From assembly GCA_027365475.1 (NCBI GenBank), contig DAHXNI010000103.1, forward strand, positions 1-40,371: a DNA stretch of 40,371 nucleotides. Direction: 5' to 3'. Under the pieces are notes generated by a model that worked only from the letters and a program-made list of their open reading frames with translations, was not told the origin of the DNA and made no database searches. The first letter of the stretch is position 1. Every line of letters begins with the position of its first letter. Both the position numbers and the translations under genes were made by a program. This document shows positions 6,818-15,185 of this stretch, piece after piece. The stretch comes from Pseudomonadota bacterium (GTDB taxonomy: Bacteria > Pseudomonadota > Gammaproteobacteria > JAKAQQ01).

Positions 6818-8230
6818 ATGAAGGTCACTCCCACCCACGAGGACTCCGGCGACGCGGTCACGAAAACCACGTCCCAGCCGGATAGTCGCGCAACCGACCG
6901 GGTTGCCCTCCCCGAGGAGCTCGCGCTCCGGCTCGCGGATCGGCTGCATGTCCAGTTTCTGAGACGGAGCCCATCCACCCTCTGGAACCGGCTGCTCCTC
7001 GGATTGACCCTGATCGGACCCGGAATCCTGGTCATGCTGGGCGACAACGATGCGGGCGGCGTCGTGACCTATATGCAGACCGGCGCCAAATATGGAATCG
7101 GTCTTTTCCTGCCGCTCATGATCGCACTCGGGTTCGTCGCCTATCTGGTCCAGGAAATGACCATCCGTCTCGGCGCGGTCACGAGACGGGGGCATGCCGA
7201 GATGATCTGGAAACGCTATGGCCCCTTCTGGGGGGCTTTCTCGCTTTTCGATCTCGTGGTCGCAAACATACTCACGCTCATGACGGAGTTCATCGGGATC
7301 CGCATTGCAGGGGAGGTGTTCGGCTGGCCCTATGGACTCACGGTCCCCCTGGCCGCACTCTTCGTGATCCTGTGCCTGGTCTACCTCCGTTACTGGACCT
7401 GGGAGCGGTTGAGCCTCCTCATTGCAGCTTTCAACCTCGTCTTCGTGCCGATCGCGCTCCTGTCGCATCCCAACTGGTCGGCTGTCGCCCAAAGCTTCGC
7501 AGGACAGGGCTGGCTGGTTGCAGGTGGATTCCTGAGCGCACCGTTTCTCATTCTGCTCTCCGCAAATATCGGAACCACCATTGCACCGTGGCAGCTTTTT
7601 TTTCAACAGTCGTGTGTGGTTGACAAGGGACTCGTCCCCAAGGACATCGATGCGAGCCGGCGCGATCTCATGATCGGTGTGGGTGGGATGGTTTTGGTCG
7701 CCATGGCGCTCATCGTCTTGAGCGGACAATATATCCACGGACAACCCGGTGCGGACCACTTCGACATTGAGCGCATGATCGCCATTCTCCAAGCCCGGCT
7801 CGGATCCTGGGTGTCGCATCTTTTCGCGCTGGGCCTCCTCGAAGCCGGACTCATCGCCTCGATCGTGATCACCGCGAGTTCCTCTTGGGCGATCGGGGAG
7901 GCGTTCGATATCCCCCGCTCCCTCAATGCGCGTCCGAAGCAGGCCTGGGGATTCTACGCACCGGGACTCGTGAGCGTCGCCATTGCCTCCGGCATTGTGC
8001 TTCTGCCCCACCTCGCACTTGGCTTTCTCAACCTGACCGTGCAGGTCGTGGCCACCATTTTCATGCCGGCCGCCATGCTTTTTCTCCTGATGCTGCTCAA
8101 TGACCGCGAGCTCATGGGTGATGCGGTCAACGGGACGACCCGCAATGCTTTGTCGATCGGCATCATGGTCCTTCTCATCGTCTGCAACACCCTTTACGGA
8201 ATTGCGGCAGTCTGGCCGCATGCACTCTGA
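6818..8230 (+). CDS. NRAMP-family divalent metal transporter with altered metal site
   Basis: A 470-aa polytopic transporter of the LeuT-fold NRAMP family. A polar N-terminal tail of about 55 residues precedes TM1, which contains GPGILVMLGDNDAGG (67-81). The canonical DPGN is replaced by DAGG (Asp78 kept, Asn to Gly). TM6 reads TTIAPW (253-258) where Mn/Fe transporters have AxxMPH, so the metal-binding Met is Ala and the His is Trp. NRAMP-related Mg and Al transporters lack the same Met, so the substrate may not be Mn or Fe. ATG 6818 follows GGAG (6803-6806); a GTG at 6770 would add 16 residues. It is preceded by a long leader and followed after 18 nt by a small membrane protein. Confidence 0.85.
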   Translation: MKVTPTHEDSGDAVTKTTSQPDSRATDRVALPEELALRLADRLHVQFLRRSPSTLWNRLLLGLTLIGPGILVMLGDNDAGGVVTYMQTGAKYGIGLFLPLMIALGFVAYLVQEMTIRLGAVTRRGHAEMIWKRYGPFWGAFSLFDLVVANILTLMTEFIGIRIAGEVFGWPYGLTVPLAALFVILCLVYLRYWTWERLSLLIAAFNLVFVPIALLSHPNWSAVAQSFAGQGWLVAGGFLSAPFLILLSANIGTTIAPWQLFFQQSCVVDKGLVPKDIDASRRDLMIGVGGMVLVAMALIVLSGQYIHGQPGADHFDIERMIAILQARLGSWVSHLFALGLLEAGLIASIVITASSSWAIGEAFDIPRSLNARPKQAWGFYAPGLVSVAIASGIVLLPHLALGFLNLTVQVVATIFMPAAMLFLLMLLNDRELMGDAVNGTTRNALSIGIMVLLIVCNTLYGIAAVWPHAL

Positions 8231-8248
8231 AGACAGGGGAATCTTTTC

Positions 8249-8443
8249 ATGAAAGAACTCGACGACTACGAGCCCCAGGAAATCCGGAGCCTTTTGGCCC
8301 AGGAGGGCTGGCTCGATCCACTCCCCCCCGTGCACCGGATCCAGCTGAAACCCTGGCAGCGCGCCGTGTTCTGGGCGCTCAGGATCTATATCGCAATCAT
8401 GGTCCTCGTGGTCGGCTGGGCCTTTCTGGCTGGCATCCACTGA
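8249..8443 (+). CDS. Small single-pass membrane protein linked to the NRAMP gene
   Basis: A 64-aa protein with an acidic N-terminal half (MKELDDYEPQEIRSLL) and one C-terminal membrane helix (about 40-62). It starts 18 nt after the NRAMP stop with a good ribosome binding site, AGGGGA (8235-8240), so it is surely in the same transcript. No family is recognised. Position and size suggest an accessory or regulatory subunit of the transporter; this is inference. Confidence 0.7.
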   Translation: MKELDDYEPQEIRSLLAQEGWLDPLPPVHRIQLKPWQRAVFWALRIYIAIMVLVVGWAFLAGIH

Positions 8444-8472
8444 GGTCTTCAAGAACGCGGTCTGTCAAGCAA

Positions 8473-8500
8473 CTGACACATTTCGGGCATAGGGTAGACT
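8473..8500 (+). promoter_or_regulatory. Candidate promoter of the YncE-phosphoesterase gene
   Basis: CTGACA (8473-8478) and TAGACT (8495-8500) with a 16-nt spacer, 36 nt before the ATG. The spacer starts CATTTCGGGCATA, close to CCATTTCGGGGATA in the NRAMP promoter, so the two promoters share more than the core hexamers. Confidence 0.5.
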
Positions 8501-8536
8501 GGTTCCGATATCGGCTCCAAACCCGGGAGTGCCCCC

Positions 8537-11428
8537 ATGCGTCTTGATCCTCGCCGCCTGACCCGACTCAGTTCCGTCTCGCTCATGGCCGCTCTTATTC
8601 TGAGAGCGCCTGTCGGCGCGCATCCGGCAGGAGCCGGCACCCCGACTTTTGCACCCGCATCACCTGTCTCCGTCACCCGGACCAACCGGCATCGCATCGG
8701 CTCCGAACTTCCAACGGGTCGTCTGGTCACCCCCGTCGGCACGATCGTCGGTACTCCGAACTTTCCGACCGGCCTCGCGATCGGCCCAAGCGGTTGGGTC
8801 TTCGTCCTGGCCAATGGTGCCACTCCCTTCGAAACATTGAGCGCCTGGAGCGCCACCCTTGTACCCAAAAGCCAGCTTGCAGCACTCCATGGCGGACTCC
8901 CGCGAACGACACGGAGGATCTTCGTGGGTCTCAGCGGGGGCGGCACGGGTCTTGATCTCAGCAGACCTGACGCATCCGTCAAGATCTATGACCCTGCGCA
9001 AAGCAACCGTCAGAAACGCGTGTGGACGGAGCGTGCCCTGCGCCTCGCCCGAGCCCATGGGGCAGCGTTCCGTGTGACTGTGATCCCTCATCAGAACCTT
9101 TTCCAGGGCGTCCTCCGGGGTCCTGGAGGACTTATTTATGCAACCGGAGGCGAATCCGACAATGTGGTCGCGATCCGGATGCTCCGGGGCCACCTCAGCA
9201 TCGTTCGGCGCTACCCGCTGAGCTGGCAGCCATTCCCGAGCAGCCAGTATCCCTTCCAATACCAGGGGAACCCGAAAGGCACGCATCATTTCTATCCGGA
9301 CGGGCTCACACTGGGACCCCGTGGGCACCACCTCTATGTGACCGGACTGCTCGCGAACAGCCTCGCCAAGATCGATCTTGCGACCGGGATGACCCGCTAT
9401 CTCAATGTCGGTCCTTATCCTTTTTCCGTCGTCCAATCCGGAGGCGATCGCCTGGTCGTGAGCGACTGGGGCGGGGCGGGGGTCACGGTGGTCGATCCCC
9501 GGACCTGGCGGGTCAAAGGATCCATCGCGACCGGATCCGGTACGCGTCCCGGAGGTACCCGGGCCGGGGTGCATCCGACCGCGCTCGCCCCCGTACCGGG
9601 TACGCCCGATGTCTGGGTGGCCGACAGCAACATTGATCGCATCGTCGAGATCGACAGCCAGACCCTCAAGGTGGTCCGGATCCTCCTGGACAATCCCTAC
9701 CGGGGAGCGCCTCCCGGCAGTTATCCCGATGCATTGGCGGTTTTAGGAAACCGGCTTTATGTAGCGAACGCCGGCAACGACGATGTGGCTGTTTTCGATC
9801 CCGCTTCCGGGGCACAACTCGGTCTCATTCCAACCGGCTGGTACCCGACAGCGCTCGCCATCGATCGGGGCATGCTCTACATGGCCTCCGCCAAGGGACT
9901 CGGATCCGGCGCCAATCCGGATTTTGAATGGGATGGGGCGATGATGGATGGTCTCCTCGAAAAGGTACCGCTCGGCGGGCTCAAGACGGCACTCCCCCGC
10001 TGGACCGCACGCACTCTCCGGGACGACGGATTCAGCAGAGTGCAAAGGATGCACCGCCGGCGGTCGGACCGGCACATCGCGGCTTATCTCCACCGTCACA
10101 TTCATTACGTCGTCTTCATCCTCCGGGAAAACAAGACCTTCGACGAGGATCTCGGTGACGACCGGGCAGCCGGACGGTTTGCCGATCCCCATCTCGATCT
10201 CTATGGCCCGAAGGAGCTACCCAATCTCTACCGCTTTGCGCATGAGGAAACCCTTTTCGTGAACTTCATGGCGGATGGCGAGGTCACCTCGCAGGGCCAC
10301 CAGTGGACGACCGGTGCCTCGGATTCCGACTGGGTGCAGCGCACCTGGCCCATCAGCTACGGGGGGCGCGGGCTCCACACGAGTCCCGGCTGGACAAGTG
10401 CGCTCGCTCCCTTGCCCACAAACCCCTATGCCGACTTTGAAAACCTGGACGCGCTCGGACCCTGGTCGAACCCCTGGGTGAGCTATCCCGCAAGGCTCTT
10501 CCTCTTCAACGATCTCCTCGCCCACGGGGTCTCCTTCGAGGACATGGGCGAGTTCGTCTCGCGCTCGGAATCTGGCAACATCAGCCCCGCGATGCAGCGT
10601 CACATCGCGATGGACTATCCGGGCTGGGATCGCATGATCCTCGACACCGAACGGGCCCAGCGTGCGATTGGCTGGCTCAAAAAACACCCCGGCGCCCGTT
10701 TTCCGCATTTCCTCTACATCTGGCTTCCGGACGATCATACGGCCGGTTTGAGTCCCTGCTACTACACTCCGGACTACTATGTCGCGAACAACGACCACGC
10801 AACAGCGGAGGTCGTGCATTATCTTTCGACCCTACCCGAATGGCGGCACATGGTGGTCTTCATCACGGAAGACGATGCCCAATCGGGTGCCGACCACATC
10901 AACGCGCACCGTACCTTCGCGCTCGCGATCAGTCCCTGGGTCAAACGCCATCACCTTGAGACCCATCTCTATTCCCAGGTCAACATCGTGAAAACCACCG
11001 AGGCGGTTTTCGGCCTCACCCCGCTTTCCCAATGGGACCAGAACGCCCGGGTCTTCCGGGGAATCTGGACCCGGCATCCGGATTTTGCGAGTATTCCGGT
11101 CGCACCCTTGACCACGCCACTCCGCTTCAACCCGGGTCACTGCACGAACCAGCTCCTCCTCAGGCGTGAGGCGGGCGCTACCGGGCACGTCTATTCCAGG
11201 CACTGGTTCCGCGCCCATCAAAGCGGTCAGGGAGCAGCCCGGTTACCGCAAGCCGACCGCTACAGTCCCACCACACTCCTCAAGGTCTCAGGGCCCGAGC
11301 AGATGCGCCAGGAATGGATCGGGAGCAAGGGGCTTCGGTCCTATGAAGAAACCCTGCACTATCTCCGTGCCTTTGCCCAAAAGCATGACGCACCGGTCGG
11401 TGCTTATGAGGGGGGCGCGCACTTCTAA
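8537..11428 (+). CDS. Secreted YncE-like beta-propeller / phosphoesterase fusion
   Basis: A 963-aa exported protein. Residues 1-28 look like a signal peptide (MRLDPRR..., then a hydrophobic stretch ending APVGAHPAG). Residues about 60-460 form a YncE-like propeller with repeats such as FYPDGLTLGPRGHHLYVTGL, GDRLVVSDWGGAGVTVVDP, PDVWVADSNIDRIVEID and LYVANAGNDDVAVFDP. Residues about 520-900 are a phosphoesterase domain of the phospholipase C/acid phosphatase (AcpA-like) type: FILRENKTFDEDLGD near 527, TSQGHQWTTGASDSDW, LPDDHTAG, then FITEDDAQSGADHINAHR near 775. Start ATG 8537 follows GGGAG. The fused architecture is known in proteobacteria, but the substrate is not. It stands alone, with its own promoter. 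Confidence 0.85.
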   Translation: MRLDPRRLTRLSSVSLMAALILRAPVGAHPAGAGTPTFAPASPVSVTRTNRHRIGSELPTGRLVTPVGTIVGTPNFPTGLAIGPSGWVFVLANGATPFETLSAWSATLVPKSQLAALHGGLPRTTRRIFVGLSGGGTGLDLSRPDASVKIYDPAQSNRQKRVWTERALRLARAHGAAFRVTVIPHQNLFQGVLRGPGGLIYATGGESDNVVAIRMLRGHLSIVRRYPLSWQPFPSSQYPFQYQGNPKGTHHFYPDGLTLGPRGHHLYVTGLLANSLAKIDLATGMTRYLNVGPYPFSVVQSGGDRLVVSDWGGAGVTVVDPRTWRVKGSIATGSGTRPGGTRAGVHPTALAPVPGTPDVWVADSNIDRIVEIDSQTLKVVRILLDNPYRGAPPGSYPDALAVLGNRLYVANAGNDDVAVFDPASGAQLGLIPTGWYPTALAIDRGMLYMASAKGLGSGANPDFEWDGAMMDGLLEKVPLGGLKTALPRWTARTLRDDGFSRVQRMHRRRSDRHIAAYLHRHIHYVVFILRENKTFDEDLGDDRAAGRFADPHLDLYGPKELPNLYRFAHEETLFVNFMADGEVTSQGHQWTTGASDSDWVQRTWPISYGGRGLHTSPGWTSALAPLPTNPYADFENLDALGPWSNPWVSYPARLFLFNDLLAHGVSFEDMGEFVSRSESGNISPAMQRHIAMDYPGWDRMILDTERAQRAIGWLKKHPGARFPHFLYIWLPDDHTAGLSPCYYTPDYYVANNDHATAEVVHYLSTLPEWRHMVVFITEDDAQSGADHINAHRTFALAISPWVKRHHLETHLYSQVNIVKTTEAVFGLTPLSQWDQNARVFRGIWTRHPDFASIPVAPLTTPLRFNPGHCTNQLLLRREAGATGHVYSRHWFRAHQSGQGAARLPQADRYSPTTLLKVSGPEQMRQEWIGSKGLRSYEETLHYLRAFAQKHDAPVGAYEGGAHF

Positions 11429-11688
11429 CGGGGCGAAGACGGCTTCTCGCGAGGGGAAACCCGCAATGGCTGCCCGGACGTATCTTTGAAGAGCTCGGCA
11501 GGCGTTCCGGATCGATCGTCCACCATCTGCGAAAAGGGCCCGTTCGCGCCGTCGCGAATGGTCGGAGGCCCAGCACCGATGCAGCGTACTCGGATACCCG
11601 TGGCCAATGGACCTCTCGCGCGCGCCGCCCTTGTAGATGGACAGAGGTGCGGGGGTTGTAATTGTTGATCCCGGCACGGCCTGTTAGC
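11429..11688. other. Gap between the fusion gene and the IS, no gene supported
   Basis: A 101-codon minus-strand frame spans this stretch but has biased, Arg/Pro-rich composition and no motif, so it is read as chance or a decayed gene. No clear terminator was found. Confidence 0.4.
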
Positions 11689-13633
11689 CCGAACTTTCGG
11701 TAGAGGCCGTATATATGGCATTGAGTTCATTTTGTTTTTCCAAAAAACATCGAGCCTTTACTGGGTACAGGCGGGGTTCACGCCCATCAGCTTGAATGCC
11801 TTTTCCTGGAGCTGTGTCGGACGTGTCGTGATGATGATCCTGGCGTTTGGATTGGCCGCTGTGTGGGTGATGTTGTAGGTCAGCGTGGCGAGATCCTTGA
11901 GCAGCGTGCGGAAGCTGTGCACCGGTACGCCGTCGTCGTTTTGTTTGGTGCGATCCTTCTGCCTGGCACTGTCGGAACGCTGCGCCTTCGTGACGGGCGA
12001 GACGCGTGCTGCGTGCACCAGTGCAAGGTCTTCGTCGTCAAACAGCATGGGCTTGAGAAGCTGACGCATGTGCCATTCAACGTAATAGGCAAGCATGCAT
12101 AGCAGGACGTGCGCACGCACGCGGTCGGCGTTCCAGTGGAAGATCGGGCGAACTTGCAGATCGACGGTCTTGATCGAACGAAATGCCCGCTCGACGACGG
12201 ACAGGCCCTTGTAGGCGGTCACAGCATCCGCGCCGGAGAGCCTGGTGGCATCGACGTTGGTGCGCACCACGTAGAGCCCGTCGCGCGACGCCTCGTCCTC
12301 GATCTGTTCCTGTTTCCTGTTCCAGGTAATGCTGTCGTCGGTGATATGCAGATCAAAGTGCTTGGCCATCTTGTGCTTGCCGATGACTTTGCCGACCCGT
12401 ATTCCGATCTCGTCACTGCCGCGTAGTGGATTGCGCACACGCCGCGTCGCGGTCTGGATGGCCGCCAGGTCCTTCTCGGTTTCGTCCAGCAGCTCAATGC
12501 GTGTCCTGGTGCGGTCTTCGGCCAGGAACGGATTGCGGCAGACGACAAGCCGCTCTCCCGGAAACTGTTCGCTGACAAGCTCGATAAAGCCGCGCTCATC
12601 AAAAAGGGATGGCTGGAACGGCCCCTGTTCGAGCGCCAGTTCGGCGATCGCCGGGGCGCGCAGACTCGATATCCAGCGCAGCCCCCTGGGGCGCAGCCCG
12701 GTGTCGATCTGCTTCTGGGTCAGCATGCCGCGGTCGCCCGCCCAGATCAGCTCGGTAATGCCGAAACGCGTCTGCAGCTTCTCGATCTGCGTGGTGACCG
12801 TCGCCGGATCGGCCGTGTTGCCGACAAAGACTTCAACCGCGATCGGGCAGCCCCGTGCAGTGCAGACCAGACCGAAGACGATCTGCATGTCGCCACGCTT
12901 GCCATCCCGGCTGTATCCGTGCGCGGCGAGTTCGCAGCAATTGCCGGTGAGCCAGGTCGACGTCAGGTCGTACAGGACGAGGCTGCCACCGGCAAGATGT
13001 TTTTTTGCAAGCCGCCGCTCGATCGCATCCTGATGCGCCAGCAACCAGTCGAGCGCGTCGTAAAGATCATCGCGGCCTGGTTCGTCCAGGCCGAGCATCC
13101 GACCCAACGAATTGTTGGCGGTTGTATCGGACAACATGCGGCGCGTCGCCAGCTTGGAGCCTGGATCGAGAATGCGCGCGGCGAGCATCGCCATCAATGT
13201 GGCGCGCAATGGCTTGGGTGCCGTATCGAACCAGGCGGGGGCACCGCACGCCTTCGCGCAACCGAGAACGGCCGCGACGTGGCCGTGCGGGAGGCTGCGA
13301 TCGATCGTGAACACATCGTCGACGGAAGGGATCGCCGTGCCGCCTTTCAGGAGTACTTTGATGCCCTCGATGACGTCGGCGGGCAGCATCGAGAGGTTCG
13401 TCAGGGTGCGCTTCTTGACCTTGCCATCCTCGCGAAACGATTCGCGCAGCAATAGGGCTGGAGGTGAATTTCTATTGGGCACGGATTCAATATACATGAC
13501 TACTTTATAGCATATACAAAATCTTACTACAAGCATGTATTAATATATTACATGGGTACATATTTCGGTAAAAAAAACACCGAAAGCCTTATGGGGTAAA
13601 GGTTTTCAGTCATTTCGATGTCGAAAGTTCGGT
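11689..13633 (-). mobile_element. IS1634-family (IS4 superfamily) insertion sequence
   Basis: CCGAACTTTCG at 11689-11699 is matched by its reverse complement CGAAAGTTCGG at 13622-13632, giving 11-bp terminal inverted repeats about 1.94 kb apart. TTAGC lies directly outside the left end (11684-11688) and beside the right end (13634-13638), consistent with a 5-bp target duplication if the right end includes base 13633. It carries one intact transposase, so it may be active. The exact ends could shift by 1-2 nt. Confidence 0.75.
11758..13497 (-). CDS. IS1634-family DDE transposase
   Basis: A 579-aa DDE transposase. Catalytic blocks are visible: VLYDLTSTW with GYSRDGKRGDMQIVFGL (first Asp region), LIWAGDRGMLTQKQ (second Asp) and the IS4-type C-terminal Y-(2)-R-(3)-E-(6)-K region as AYKGLSVVERAFRSIKTVDL, followed by HVLLCMLAYYVEW. 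Length is normal for the family. ATG 13497 (MYIESVPNRNSPPA) is the usual family start; the 13 codons upstream are ignored. The reading frame is unbroken. It faces against the flanking fusion gene. Confidence 0.9.
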   Translation of the reverse strand: MYIESVPNRNSPPALLLRESFREDGKVKKRTLTNLSMLPADVIEGIKVLLKGGTAIPSVDDVFTIDRSLPHGHVAAVLGCAKACGAPAWFDTAPKPLRATLMAMLAARILDPGSKLATRRMLSDTTANNSLGRMLGLDEPGRDDLYDALDWLLAHQDAIERRLAKKHLAGGSLVLYDLTSTWLTGNCCELAAHGYSRDGKRGDMQIVFGLVCTARGCPIAVEVFVGNTADPATVTTQIEKLQTRFGITELIWAGDRGMLTQKQIDTGLRPRGLRWISSLRAPAIAELALEQGPFQPSLFDERGFIELVSEQFPGERLVVCRNPFLAEDRTRTRIELLDETEKDLAAIQTATRRVRNPLRGSDEIGIRVGKVIGKHKMAKHFDLHITDDSITWNRKQEQIEDEASRDGLYVVRTNVDATRLSGADAVTAYKGLSVVERAFRSIKTVDLQVRPIFHWNADRVRAHVLLCMLAYYVEWHMRQLLKPMLFDDEDLALVHAARVSPVTKAQRSDSARQKDRTKQNDDGVPVHSFRTLLKDLATLTYNITHTAANPNARIIITTRPTQLQEKAFKLMGVNPACTQ

Positions 13634-14117
13634 TTAGCCGCTCCGCATGCTGAACTGCGTTATTCACATTCGCAATGAGTTGTTCGGCAACTGCCGTATC
13701 TGCTTTTGGGGGCGATGTGCAAACTCTGGTTGGAAACTGAGATTTTACTACACGAATTCAGGCTTTCTGGATACGCTGCCTCTGACTGGAATAAGACTTG
13801 CCTATCACCTGAGTGTTGCTTCACACTTGGTTGCCAATCATGAAGTTCTCAGAAGTCGAATGCCTGCAACTGACCCGCACGAGTCAGCCTGACTGACCAC
13901 AACAAATGTCGGGTTGTCTGCCGCAGCAGACGGTCGGAGGTGTCTTTCAGATGGGACGAGGGACTGGTTTCGGGGCTTATCCATTGGGCTCAAGTCGGCC
14001 AAATGCGGAAACACAATCTGATCTTCCTTTTCCTTCACGGGATGATCTCCGAGATCATTTGTTTTCTACATCGTTGCACATCAGAATACAGAGACGCGAT
14101 TCGCTAAGGAGAAAGCG
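13634..14117. other. Intergenic stretch of the accessory island
   Basis: No gene is supported. It contains repeat copy R1 (13917-14002) and the ribosome binding site AAGGAG of the next gene. Short frames on either strand have no motif. Confidence 0.5.
13917..14002 (+). repeat. Repeat R1, inverted copy of R2
   Basis: The 86 nt here match the reverse complement of 19775-19860 with about 8 differences and no gap (both contain GGTTTCGGGGCTTATCCATT). The two copies bracket most of the accessory genes. R2 runs on into a block also shared with R4. Confidence 0.85.
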
Positions 14118-14762
14118 GTGTCCAAGCTATGTGTGCGGAGTTTTTCAATATCCCTTGATGGATTCGGCGCTGGACCGAATCAAAGCCTTGAAAATCCGCT
14201 GGGTATCGGAGGCCTGGCTCTCCACGGATGGGCATTTTCCACCAAAACATTTCAACAGATGTTCGGAGGTGATGGAGGCACAACAGGTATTGATAATGAC
14301 TTTGCGTCACGTGGATTCAGAAACATAGGCGCATGGATTCTGGGCCGTAACATGTTTGGCCCGATTCGCGGGCCGTGGCCTGAAGCCAATTGGAAGGGCT
14401 GGTGGGGCGATAATCCGCCGTATCATACCCCTGTATTTATATTGACCAACTACGCCCGCGAGTCCGTCACGATGGATGGCGGCACTACGTTCCACTTTGT
14501 CACTGATGGCATTCACCGTGCGCTAGAACGTGCAACAGCGGTAGCAAATGGGCAGGATGTTCGCCTTGGTGGTGGTGTAGCCACGATCCGGCAATATTTA
14601 CGCGCAGGGCTTATTGATGAGATACACCTTGCCATCGCCCCAATCCTTCTGGGTTCGGGTGAAAGGCTATTCTCCGATATTGATATGCTATCGCTTGGCT
14701 ACAAATGTGTCGAACATGTGGCCACCCAAAATACTACTCATGTAGTTTTAAAAAAGAGCTAG
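14118..14762 (+). CDS. Dihydrofolate reductase-like (RibD C-terminal domain) protein
   Basis: A 214-aa cytosolic reductase-fold protein. The start resembles DHFR-like enzymes (SISLDGFGAGPNQS), the middle has WILGRNMFGPIRGPW, and the C-terminal half carries the family signature QDVRLGGGVATIRQYL followed by GLIDEIHLAIAPILLGSGERLF. NADPH-dependent reduction is likely; the substrate is unknown, since these proteins are neither true FolA nor RibD. GTG 14118 is supported by AAGGAG six to ten nt upstream. It stands alone between repeats R1 and R3, a typical cargo-like setting. Confidence 0.85.
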   Translation: MSKLCVRSFSISLDGFGAGPNQSLENPLGIGGLALHGWAFSTKTFQQMFGGDGGTTGIDNDFASRGFRNIGAWILGRNMFGPIRGPWPEANWKGWWGDNPPYHTPVFILTNYARESVTMDGGTTFHFVTDGIHRALERATAVANGQDVRLGGGVATIRQYLRAGLIDEIHLAIAPILLGSGERLFSDIDMLSLGYKCVEHVATQNTTHVVLKKS

Positions 14763-15185
14763 GTAAATGTTTTGGAGCTGCAGTCCACCTTTCGCTACGT
14801 TCAATGACTGGAATGTGTCGGATGTGGTTCCCTAGGGGTTTAGGAAACGGTCATTGCCGAATATCAGCTATCGGTAACGTCGATTGACCGGAGTGGCCGG
14901 AAACCTGTCGACTGTGTACCCAACTGCCGCTTCCTCGGCCAATGCTGCCGGTGGCGTTGGTTCAGTTGAATGGCTCGTGTTGGGCAGGTTGCCGACGTTG
15001 GCGCGGTACCGTGCCTGACTGACTGCTTTTGTCAGCATTTCAGGACAGCACCCGACCCTCTGCTGACGGTCACGAGTGACGGCTTTGCGGCAACTGATTC
15101 TGATGCAAATACGGTGCGGATGACAGAGGTCAGTTGGACAAGCTGAGGGCTAGCTACGGCGACGCGCACGCCAAGTCGGCCAGTC
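14763..15185. other. Intergenic stretch with repeat R3
   Basis: No gene is supported. It holds repeat copy R3 (14935-15059) and scattered short sequences such as CATTGCCGAATATCAGC (14854-14870) that resemble the flank of R4. Confidence 0.5.
14935..15059 (+). repeat. Repeat R3, direct copy of R4
   Basis: The 125 nt here match 18738-18862 in the same orientation with about 4 differences. Similarity starts at TCGGCCAATG and stops sharply after CACCCGACCCT. The copies are 3.8 kb apart and enclose the MerB-like gene, the integrase remnant, the IS110 element and the first toxin-antitoxin pair. Confidence 0.9.

Noticed and set aside
6809-8452. 547-codon minus-strand frame over the NRAMP gene
   Set aside because: Antisense of a clear transporter; composition is typical of shadow translation (His, Asp, Glu rich).
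11425-11730. 101-codon minus-strand frame between the fusion gene and the IS
   Set aside because: Biased composition, no motif, crosses the IS left end; not supported as a gene.
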